Source: Oscillospiraceae bacterium (lineage in GTDB: Bacteria > Bacillota > Clostridia > Oscillospirales > Oscillospiraceae). Taken from it: 18,993 nt of DNA. The notes under the pieces were generated by a model, which worked only from the letters and a program-made list of their open reading frames with translations, was not told where the DNA came from and ran no database searches. A program made the translations under genes and the position numbers. The DNA lies in NCBI GenBank assembly GCA_020025615.1, contig JAHHRT010000018.1, positions 1-18,993 of the forward strand. Direction: 5' to 3'. This document shows positions 1-6,718 of this stretch, in pieces (the stretch's first letter is position 1; each line of letters opens with the position of its first letter).

Positions 1-1381
1 TGGGGTTGGGGCCGACGTACTTCTTCATGGCATCCTGGAGCGCCTCTTCGAAGGTCGCACGGGTCTTGAGGCCCATGCCACGGGCAATGCCGGGCTCCTG
101 AGCGCCCACAATGTAGATGGCGCTGGTGTTCATCTCGGCGATGTGACCGCAGCTCATCATGGAGAAGCCGTGGAAGGGATGGAAGGCGTTGCAGTAACGG
201 TACTTGCGGATGTACTCCTGGTTGGTGGCAAAGTACTCGCCGTAGCGGTTCATGTCAGCCAGGGTGTTCATGTGGTCATGCTGGAACATTTCGTACAGCT
301 CCCGCAGGTAGGGCCAGCGCTCGTCGTGGAAGTAGCCGTTGCAGATGGAGGAGCAGATGATGACGCAGTTGTCTTTCATCACTCTCTTATGACGGATGAC
401 CTGTGCAGACAAAGCCTGCATCATCTGGATGGGATTGGTGCCCATGCCGTCGCCATAGTGGAAGTTCTGAGGCATACCGAAGACCATGACATCGTACTTC
501 TCCTCAGCGAAGGGAACGTAGGTGCGCTTGTTAGCCAGCTCCCAGGAGATGGGCTGCATGATCTTTGCATAGCCGGAGTAAATGGCAATCTGACGGGAAT
601 AGGTATCCAGAACAGCATCGCAGCAGAAGAAGGGATGGCCCATCTTCTCCTCCATGTGCATGGAGATTTCGTCAAACTTGGTGCGCATCAGGCTGTGACC
701 GGAAACAGGGGTGAAGTCATTCCGGTGCATGACCTTGGGCACATGGTGGGAAGCGATGCTTCTCCAGTGGGTAATGCCGGTAGCGCTGTGCTTGTAGCCG
801 CCGGAGTAGCCGCCGTAGGGGTTGCCCTGGGTGTGGCCGATGAGCACGGGAATATCACATTCGAAGACGTACTTGTTCATGAGAACGGGGTCGCCCCGCT
901 TGGTGGTGCCCAGGTCTACCATGTGGTCGTAGTCTTCGCTGTCGTGAGAGGTGATCTGGTTGGTCCAGTAGAACTCGTTGAACAGCTCCTCGCCCAGAAT
1001 CTTTCGCATCTCGGCTTCGGTAGCACGGGGGTGCAGGCCGTTAGAGAACAGCAGCAGAATGTCTTCTTTTCTCACACCGCCGGCATACAGCTCATCCAGG
1101 CAAGCCCGGATTGCCACCTTCCGGTGAGAGGTAGGCTGACAGCCGCCCTTGACAATGTCGGGGATGACGATGACAACGGTCTTGCCGGGAGCAGCCAGCT
1201 CCCGCAGGCTGGGCATACCGTAGGGATGACGGATGCTCTCCAGCGTGGCGTTATAGAGGCTGTCCCAGTCCTGGGGCAGGCACTCGGGGTCGGGAACGGT
1301 AACACCGGGAATGAATACGTCGGTGTTGTCAGGCAGTTCAGCGCTCATCAGGCCCTGACCATACTCAAAATCCAGTTTCAT
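1..1381 (-). CDS. larA: LarA-family nickel-pincer racemase/epimerase (DUF2088), 3' end outside window
   Basis: LarA proteins carry a covalently bound nickel-pincer nucleotide and racemise or epimerise alpha-hydroxy acids by hydride transfer. About 460 codons are open with no stop before the window edge. Visible motifs are GLHPRAT (H117), then H183 followed by a GGYSGGYK segment with K197, and SHH (H212-H213). H117, H183, K197 and H213 line up with H108, H174, K184 and H200 of L. plantarum LarA, so nickel binding and cofactor attachment look intact. Two things differ: about four extra residues lie between the H183 and K197 equivalents, and HPR replaces the usual HR. The start ATG follows AAGGAGAG at good spacing, 12 bp after the isomerase-like gene. 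It is the last visible gene of the leftward operon, and larE-larB-larC lie about 11.6 kb away on the other strand. The substrate is unknown; the divergence argues against assuming lactate. Confidence 0.9.
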   Translation of the reverse strand, partial: MKLDFEYGQGLMSAELPDNTDVFIPGVTVPDPECLPQDWDSLYNATLESIRHPYGMPSLRELAAPGKTVVIVIPDIVKGGCQPTSHRKVAIRACLDELYAGGVRKEDILLLFSNGLHPRATEAEMRKILGEELFNEFYWTNQITSHDSEDYDHMVDLGTTKRGDPVLMNKYVFECDIPVLIGHTQGNPYGGYSGGYKHSATGITHWRSIASHHVPKVMHRNDFTPVSGHSLMRTKFDEISMHMEEKMGHPFFCCDAVLDTYSRQIAIYSGYAKIMQPISWELANKRTYVPFAEEKYDVMVFGMPQNFHYGDGMGTNPIQMMQALSAQVIRHKRVMKDNCVIICSSICNGYFHDERWPYLRELYEMFQHDHMNTLADMNRYGEYFATNQEYIRKYRYCNAFHPFHGFSMMSCGHIAEMNTSAIYIVGAQEPGIARGMGLKTRATFEEALQDAMKKYVGPNP

Positions 1382-1393
1382 ATATATCTCTCC

Positions 1394-2230
1394 TTACTTG
1401 TTCAGATAGGTGCGGATGATTTCCAGATATTCGTCGGGATAGAAGCCAATCTCACCCTGGAAGCGGGTCAGTGCAATGAGGCCGCCGTCAATTTCAGGGA
1501 TGGAGGCCAGCATTTCGGCATTGTCCTTCTTGAGACCGCCGCCGTAGACAACATCGATGCCGCCGGTGACTTCCTTCACAAACTTGGCAATCTTGGTGAT
1601 GTACTCCTTGCCGGCAGGGGTTTTGCCCGGTCCGATGGACCAGATGGGCTCATAGCCGATGACCACCTTGCTCTTGTCCACGCCGTCCAGACCGATTTCC
1701 AGCTGCTCCCGCAGAACTTCCTGCCAGCGGTCCAGCTCCTCTTCCTTTTCACCGATGCAGTAGAGAACGGTCATGCCGTTTTCCACTGCCAGCTTGATTT
1801 CCTGGTTCAGCAGACGGTTGACAGCCTTGGTATCCACCACGCCGGCCTCAGCCAGCACGCCCATTTTGTCGTTGCGCTCCTCGCAGTGACCGATGATGGT
1901 GGAACCCACACCCATGGCCTTCATGGCGGAGACGGGACGGTTGGTGGTGAAAGCACCGAAGTTGCCGCCCACGGCGGTGTTCATCCGGTAGACGCTCTGG
2001 CAGCCGACCTGCAGGGGGCTTCCCTCTGTGCGGGCAGCGGCAGCGCCCAGCAGGTGTGCTTCGGGGAAGTACTGGACAAATTCCACCTGAGAGGGGTCGT
2101 AGGCACGAAGGGCCTCCTGGGTGTTCTTCACAATGTATGCGCCCCACTGCTCCATGGGAGCGATGCGGTTGACACCGCCCAGCTCCACCGGAACGTCAAA
2201 GCGTTTCAGATTCAGAAAAATGTGTTTCAA
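1394..2230 (-). CDS. tpiA: Triose-phosphate isomerase family paralogue
   Basis: A 278-residue TIM-barrel protein of the triose-phosphate isomerase family, cytoplasmic. The catalytic set is present: N7/K9 (NLK), H115 in IIGHCEER, and E194 in GYEPIWSIGPGK. It departs from housekeeping TIM in the phosphate-contact regions: YGGGLK stands where YGGSV is usual, and GHCEER replaces GHSERR. It is also longer than the usual roughly 250 residues. The start is TTG: TTGA overlaps the TGA stop of the upstream kinase gene, with AAGGAG ten bases upstream, so translational coupling is likely. It sits between phosphofructokinase and the LarA homologue. It may interconvert triose phosphates made by the neighbouring aldolase, or act on a related aldehyde/ketone. 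A housekeeping TIM probably exists elsewhere in the genome, but this cannot be seen here. Confidence 0.88.
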   Translation of the reverse strand: MKHIFLNLKRFDVPVELGGVNRIAPMEQWGAYIVKNTQEALRAYDPSQVEFVQYFPEAHLLGAAAARTEGSPLQVGCQSVYRMNTAVGGNFGAFTTNRPVSAMKAMGVGSTIIGHCEERNDKMGVLAEAGVVDTKAVNRLLNQEIKLAVENGMTVLYCIGEKEEELDRWQEVLREQLEIGLDGVDKSKVVIGYEPIWSIGPGKTPAGKEYITKIAKFVKEVTGGIDVVYGGGLKKDNAEMLASIPEIDGGLIALTRFQGEIGFYPDEYLEIIRTYLNK

Positions 2231-3423
2231 TGTAGTTTAACTCCTTCCAGGTTGAATTCTCCTTTGAAATCTGCAAACTGGGGAAGGTCTGCCCCCAGCA
2301 GGGGACGGCACCAGTCACAGAAGGCTTCCGTGACATCGAAGCCGTCCTCGCTGATGAATTCTCTGGGCATGGTCCGCTCGGTGAGCATAACCTCCTCGAT
2401 GGGAACCAGCACGTCCTCTACTTCATAGGGGGCGGTGGATTTTCGCATCATGCCAGCCATATAGCCGCTCTTGCCTTCCAGCACTGCCTTGCAGGCCAGA
2501 GCACCCATGCGCACGGCCTCGTCTCGGTCAACAGGGGACTGGGACTGAATACTGGCACGGCCCCAAATGCCGGGCTTTTCGCTTCTGGCCTTAATGCCCA
2601 GCTTGGAGATGACCAGCTTTGCCAGGAAGCTGCCCAGGTCTCCGTCATAGCGGGCCCGGCCCTCCTGGTAGAGCGGGGGTGCCACGGCACTGCCGTCGGC
2701 CTTGTGGAGGTACTCGCTGGCGACTACAACCACGCCGCCCTTCTTTTCGTGGATTTCCTTTACCTTTGCCAGGAACTTCTCTTCGTCGAAAGCAACCTCC
2801 GGCAGGCAGATAATGTCGGGAGCGTCGCCGCACTTCTCTCTGGCAAGAGCGGAAGCAGCGGTAATCCAGCCTGCATTCCGGCCCATGGCCTCAATGATGA
2901 CCACATGGATGGGAAGGCTGCGGACGTCCTGGGCAATTTCAGCAACACACTGGGCCTGGAAGTAGGCAGCGCTGCCGTAGCCCGGGGCGTGGTCGATGAC
3001 GGAAATGTCGTTGTCGATGGTCTTGGGGATACCGCAGACGCAGATATCAGTGCCGGCTTCTGCGCAGGCAGCTTTCAGTTTGCCACAGGTGTCCATGCTG
3101 CCATTGCCGCCGGTGAACAGCACATAGTGAATGTCGTGCTTCAGGAGAACCTGAACCATTTTTTCGTATTCCGGCTTTTCCAGCTGGGTGCGAGAGGTGC
3201 CGATGGCGGAGCCGGGAGTTACCAGAAGCTTTGCAAGCTCCGCTTCGGGAACTGCGGAAAGATCCACAAAGTTCTCGGTGAGAATACCGGCAGAGCCGAA
3301 GATGGCTCCGTAGATGTGCTCCACCTTGCCGCTCTTTTTCGCTTCCTCTACAGCACCGTAGAGAGAGGCGTTGATCACAGCGGTAGGGGCACCGCCGTGG
3401 GCGATCAGTAGATTTTTACCCAT
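2227..3423 (-). CDS. pfkA: 6-phosphofructokinase, PPi-PFK-like clade with mixed ATP/PPi signature
   Basis: A 398-residue PfkA-superfamily kinase that phosphorylates fructose 6-phosphate or a related sugar phosphate at C1. Motifs in order: GGAPTAVINAS near residue 10, GGNGSMDT (105-112), PKTIDND (133-139) and MGRNAGW (180-186). In PfkA proteins, Gly at E. coli position 104 marks ATP use and Asp marks PPi use. Lys at position 124 is typical of PPi enzymes but also occurs in some ATP enzymes. Here G108 and K134 occur together, with Asn (N107) in place of the usual Asp before the Gly, so the phosphoryl donor cannot be assigned by motif. The length fits the longer PPi-PFK-like clade rather than the roughly 320-residue E. 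coli type. The ATG has GAGGT upstream. The gene lies 17 bp after the aldolase gene and overlaps the isomerase gene. Confidence 0.92.
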   Translation of the reverse strand: MGKNLLIAHGGAPTAVINASLYGAVEEAKKSGKVEHIYGAIFGSAGILTENFVDLSAVPEAELAKLLVTPGSAIGTSRTQLEKPEYEKMVQVLLKHDIHYVLFTGGNGSMDTCGKLKAACAEAGTDICVCGIPKTIDNDISVIDHAPGYGSAAYFQAQCVAEIAQDVRSLPIHVVIIEAMGRNAGWITAASALAREKCGDAPDIICLPEVAFDEEKFLAKVKEIHEKKGGVVVVASEYLHKADGSAVAPPLYQEGRARYDGDLGSFLAKLVISKLGIKARSEKPGIWGRASIQSQSPVDRDEAVRMGALACKAVLEGKSGYMAGMMRKSTAPYEVEDVLVPIEEVMLTERTMPREFISEDGFDVTEAFCDWCRPLLGADLPQFADFKGEFNLEGVKLH

Positions 3424-3440
3424 GATCCCTACCTCGTTTA

Positions 3441-4595
3441 TCAGATGCCGGCCTTCTTGTAGCGGTCAGCCATCTCGTCCAGGGTGACAGCTTCCACCAG
3501 AGGAGCCTTGCCCACGGAGTCAAATTCCACAATGAGGGTGCCTACAACTTCATGTACGCCCCGCTCCACGCAGTCGATGATTTTCGCCACATCGTCGTTG
3601 GGGACGTTGCCGTACATGACGGTGTCCATAATGGGGGTCAGGAAGACTCTGGGATCGAAGTCGGACTTCTTGGTCTCCAGCAGCTGGTAGATGGGAGCGA
3701 TGGACTCGTGGGTCCGCAGCTCGGGATGCTGCCAGAACAGCTCGCGCATATTCCGGGTGACAGCCAGACGAATGTCGGTGTCCACGTTGATCTTTGCAAT
3801 GCCCAGACGGGAAACTTCCTTCAGCTGTGCCTTGGAGATGCCAAAGGCGTTATGAATGTCGCCGCCCAGCTGGTTGATTTCTTCCACAATGTACTGGGGG
3901 ACGGTGGAGGAGCCGTGGCTCACCAGGGCACAGAACAGGCCCTCGTGGCGCAGACATTCCTTGGTGGCAATGGCGATTTCCTTGCGGATTTTAGCACCCT
4001 TGCCCTTGTTGGCACCGTGCTTGGTGCCGTAGCTGATAGCCAGTGCATCCACACCGGTCTTCTTTACAAACTCGATGGCATCCATGGGGTTGGTGTAGGT
4101 AGAGGTCTCGCTGAATACGTGGTCTTCCACGCCTGCCAGAACGCCCAGCTCACCTTCTACAGTGACGCCGCGCTCATGGGCCAGCTTGACAACCTCACGG
4201 GTGAGGGCAATATTGTCCTCAAAGGGAAGGCTGGAGCCGTCGATCATAACGGAAGTGTAGCCGCCGTCCATAGCAGCCAGGCAGGAATCAATGTTCTTGC
4301 CATGGTCCAGGTGCAGAGCCACGGGAATGGGGCTGTTTTCGCCGTAGAGCTTTACAGCCTTGGCGATGTTGTTTGCGCCCACCTTTTTATCTTCCAGCGT
4401 GCCGTTGGCAAAATCGGTCCGGCCGCCCATGAAGGCGTTGGCAAGGTCAGCACCCTGGATAATGGCAGCGGAACGGAACATCTCGTGGACATTGATCACG
4501 GCCTTGGCCTGGGCCACAGCGTTGACGTTAAATGCACCCTGGGCATAGTTGTACTTCTCGGTGGCTTCCAGGATAGCTCTCATTGGTACTAACAT
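3441..4595 (-). CDS. fba: Class II (zinc) fructose-bisphosphate aldolase family protein
   Basis: A 384-residue class II aldolase, cytoplasmic, which cleaves a ketose 1,6-bisphosphate to dihydroxyacetone phosphate and glyceraldehyde 3-phosphate. Visible elements are LHLDHGK (catalytic D97 and zinc ligand H98), VEGELG (E149), SYGTKHG (zinc ligand H193), VSHGSS (zinc ligand H227) and KINVDTD (269-274). It is about 100 residues longer than the B. subtilis type, with extra sequence near residues 40-80 and in the C-terminal third. The ATG at 4595 follows AAAGGAAAG. Position between the NagB-like and Pfk genes fits a linear route from amino-sugar phosphate to trioses. Class II aldolases also include tagatose-bisphosphate aldolases, so the exact stereochemistry of the substrate is open. 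Confidence 0.93.
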   Translation of the reverse strand: MLVPMRAILEATEKYNYAQGAFNVNAVAQAKAVINVHEMFRSAAIIQGADLANAFMGGRTDFANGTLEDKKVGANNIAKAVKLYGENSPIPVALHLDHGKNIDSCLAAMDGGYTSVMIDGSSLPFEDNIALTREVVKLAHERGVTVEGELGVLAGVEDHVFSETSTYTNPMDAIEFVKKTGVDALAISYGTKHGANKGKGAKIRKEIAIATKECLRHEGLFCALVSHGSSTVPQYIVEEINQLGGDIHNAFGISKAQLKEVSRLGIAKINVDTDIRLAVTRNMRELFWQHPELRTHESIAPIYQLLETKKSDFDPRVFLTPIMDTVMYGNVPNDDVAKIIDCVERGVHEVVGTLIVEFDSVGKAPLVEAVTLDEMADRYKKAGI

Positions 4596-4643
4596 AGCAA
4601 TCTTTCCTTTGTCTTTATTATAGTTTGATAACAGCTTCCTATA

Positions 4644-5462
4644 TTAGAAAGGCTGCTGTGCGGCATTGGCATTGAGATAGATTCTTGCATCCTTGTGATT
4701 CTGGAGCAGGGTTGCAGGGAAGTGTGCGCTGACTTCACCGTAGGCTGCCTGCCGGACAACGGAGCGGTGCCAGTCACGGAACACACCCAGGCGGACCTTG
4801 CGGGCACCCAGAATCTCAGCGATGCCGATGGTCACGCACTTCTTGGGCATGGCATCAATGGCGCCGTTGAGGTCACCAATGGCGTTAGAAGTACGGGTTT
4901 CGCGGCTGATTTCCAGCACACGGGTGTGAAGCTGTGCGAACTCCTCAGCAGAGAGGTCGTCCCGGGCTTCGTTAAATGCCAGGTGTCCGTTGATGCCGAT
5001 ACCGCCGAAGGCGATATCCACGCCGCCCAGCTTTTCAATGACGCGGGCAATATGTTCGGGATCCTTGGGGTCGGGGAAAATCCGCTGCTCCTCGGGCATG
5101 ACCAGCTCAGGGTCAATCTGAGAATAGACGGTGCGGTTCATGAAGCCATGGAAGGACAGAGGGCTTTCAAAATCAATGTAGGTCTCGTCGTCGTTGAGGT
5201 ACTCGTCCATATTGATGAACCAGCAGTTCTTCAGATCCACCCGATCCTGATTGACCAGGCGAACAAAAATGGGGTACTGACCCACAGGGCCTACAGGGCA
5301 GATAAATACGGTGTGCTTGCCGGCGGCATTGTGCTCCTTAATGGTGTTTACCATTTCCAGAGCCATTTCATAGAAGACTTCGCCGGAATCGCCCAGCTTA
5401 TAGAGGGGAATCTTTGCGTCGGTTCCCAGGTCTTTTGCGGAAATCTGATAATAATTGTTCAT
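4644..5462 (-). CDS. nagB: Glucosamine-6-phosphate deaminase (NagB) family protein
   Basis: A 272-residue NagB/6-phosphogluconolactonase superfamily protein, expected to convert glucosamine 6-phosphate (or an analogue) to fructose 6-phosphate plus ammonia. INMDEY (D86) and GGIGINGHLAFNE (153-165; H160, E165) match the catalytic regions of NagB (E. coli D72, H143, E148), with the same five-residue H-to-E spacing. The first glycine-rich phosphate loop, normally PTGSTP-like, reads CPVGPVGQYP (55-64). The C-terminal region lacks the usual LGSQKA-like Lys segment and has FRDWHRSVV there. These differences suggest an altered phosphosugar site. The ATG has AGGAG nearby. The gene lies 33 bp after the ROK gene and 48 bp before the aldolase gene. 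It belongs to the NagB family with high confidence; the exact substrate is uncertain. Confidence 0.85.
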   Translation of the reverse strand: MNNYYQISAKDLGTDAKIPLYKLGDSGEVFYEMALEMVNTIKEHNAAGKHTVFICPVGPVGQYPIFVRLVNQDRVDLKNCWFINMDEYLNDDETYIDFESPLSFHGFMNRTVYSQIDPELVMPEEQRIFPDPKDPEHIARVIEKLGGVDIAFGGIGINGHLAFNEARDDLSAEEFAQLHTRVLEISRETRTSNAIGDLNGAIDAMPKKCVTIGIAEILGARKVRLGVFRDWHRSVVRQAAYGEVSAHFPATLLQNHKDARIYLNANAAQQPF

Positions 5463-5495
5463 ATGGGATACACTCCTGTCAAAAAGTTTTATATG

Positions 5496-6701
5496 TCAAG
5501 CATGGATTACACATTTCCAGATTGCCAGGGCGGAAGCACCCTGTGCGCCGTCCTCGGCACTGTAGGGTAGGAAATCCACAGAGCCCAGACGGTAATTGTT
5601 GCCGGTAAAGTCAAATTCTTTCTGAACCATCTCCATGAGATCACTTTGAATTTCCGGGTGATTAAAGAGCCTTCCGTGGAGGAACAGCTTCTCAGGATTC
5701 ATAAGAATCGCAATATTCAGCGTGGTGATGCCGATGTAGCGAAGCGTTTGGGTGATGAAACGGCGGATATAGGCATCTCCGGCCACATACGCTGCCACGA
5801 CGTGCTCGATGGTAAGTTCCTCGGCACAGGCGGCAAAGTTATGCAGCAGGGAATTGGGGTTGTATTCAAAAATCTGAATGGCCCCCTCCAGAATAGCACC
5901 CTCTGTGGCGACGGTTTCCAGACATCCTCGCTTTCCGCATTTGCAGCGCTTGCCGTCGAGAACGGCAACGGTGTGTCCAACCTCGCCGGAGCCGTAGGTG
6001 TTGCCGATATAAAGGCCATCTTCGGTGACATTGGCGCAGAACATACCCTGTCCAATATGGAACACGGCAAAGCTGGAAGGTGCCTGCTGCGGGTTGTGCA
6101 GGTACTGGGCGACAGCCACGCACCGAATATTGTTTTCAAATACCACCGGACAGGAGAAGGCATCCCGGATCTTGAGACCGTCGAAATTTTTCCAGTCGTC
6201 ATTGGTGGAGACCATATACTGACTGTTGTGGTCCATATGACCGGGAACACCGATGCCGATGCCCAGCAGCCGGTCCATGGGAGCATCCAGACTGTCCATA
6301 CAGGCTTGGATATTTTCAATAATCAGCTGGGTGATGTGCTCTCCCACATCCTTAGAGTAGGGGATGCTGTGAAAGTACAGAAGCTTGCCATGCATATCGG
6401 CGGCACAGGTAGTGAGGGCGGTGAAGGTAAATTCAACGCCGATGGTGAAGCCGAAGTCTGCTACGATATCCAGGGCAATTCGGGCTCTGCCGATGGTGCC
6501 CCGGTCCTCTTCCACCCGGCCCAGCTCTGTGACAATGCCGTCGGCAAACATAGTGGACACGGTGGTGGTCACTGTGGCGGGGGTGATGCCGGTCAGGTCG
6601 CTGATTTCTTTCCGGGAGATACCGGGGTTGCGGTAGATGCACTCGAGAATTCTGTCATAGTTAGATGATTTGATGATTTTCGTATTATACACAGGGAACA
6701 C
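5496..6701 (-). CDS. ROK-family (NagC/XylR type) transcriptional regulator
   Basis: A 401-residue regulator with an N-terminal winged helix-turn-helix (about 14-60, with ISRKEISDLTGITPATVT) and a ROK domain. H243 and CKCGKRGC (C253, C255, C260) form the ROK zinc site, followed by LET. The ENNIRC segment at 189-194 has Asn where ROK sugar kinases have the catalytic Asp (ENDANAA), so it is probably a non-catalytic sensor. Family members bind a sugar or sugar phosphate and release DNA; NagC binds GlcNAc-6-P. The likely start is GTG at 6701, 17 bp after the hydrolase stop. No strong Shine-Dalgarno sequence is visible, which suggests coupled and weak translation. The dyad at 8718-8740 between the divergent promoters is a candidate operator. 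Confidence 0.9.
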   Translation of the reverse strand: MFPVYNTKIIKSSNYDRILECIYRNPGISRKEISDLTGITPATVTTTVSTMFADGIVTELGRVEEDRGTIGRARIALDIVADFGFTIGVEFTFTALTTCAADMHGKLLYFHSIPYSKDVGEHITQLIIENIQACMDSLDAPMDRLLGIGIGVPGHMDHNSQYMVSTNDDWKNFDGLKIRDAFSCPVVFENNIRCVAVAQYLHNPQQAPSSFAVFHIGQGMFCANVTEDGLYIGNTYGSGEVGHTVAVLDGKRCKCGKRGCLETVATEGAILEGAIQIFEYNPNSLLHNFAACAEELTIEHVVAAYVAGDAYIRRFITQTLRYIGITTLNIAILMNPEKLFLHGRLFNHPEIQSDLMEMVQKEFDFTGNNYRLGSVDFLPYSAEDGAQGASALAIWKCVIHA

Positions 6702-6718
6702 TGCTTTCTGTAAGTGGG

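Noticed and set aside
143..2428. Long rightward open frame (about 760 codons) opposite larA, the TIM-like gene and pfk
   Set aside because: It spans three well-supported leftward genes with intact catalytic motifs; its product is low-complexity, with no domain I recognise. It is an antisense shadow of GC-rich codons.
4617..4622. Leftward TATAAT between the NagB-like gene and fba as an internal promoter
   Set aside because: A perfect -10 on the minus strand but no acceptable -35 at 16-19 bases; a chance match in an AT-rich gap cannot be excluded.
5000..5010. Asn158 in the NagB-like NGH motif as a catalytic loss
   Set aside because: E. coli NagB has Asp there, but as I recall Bacillus-type NagB proteins also carry Asn, so it is not a sign of inactivity.
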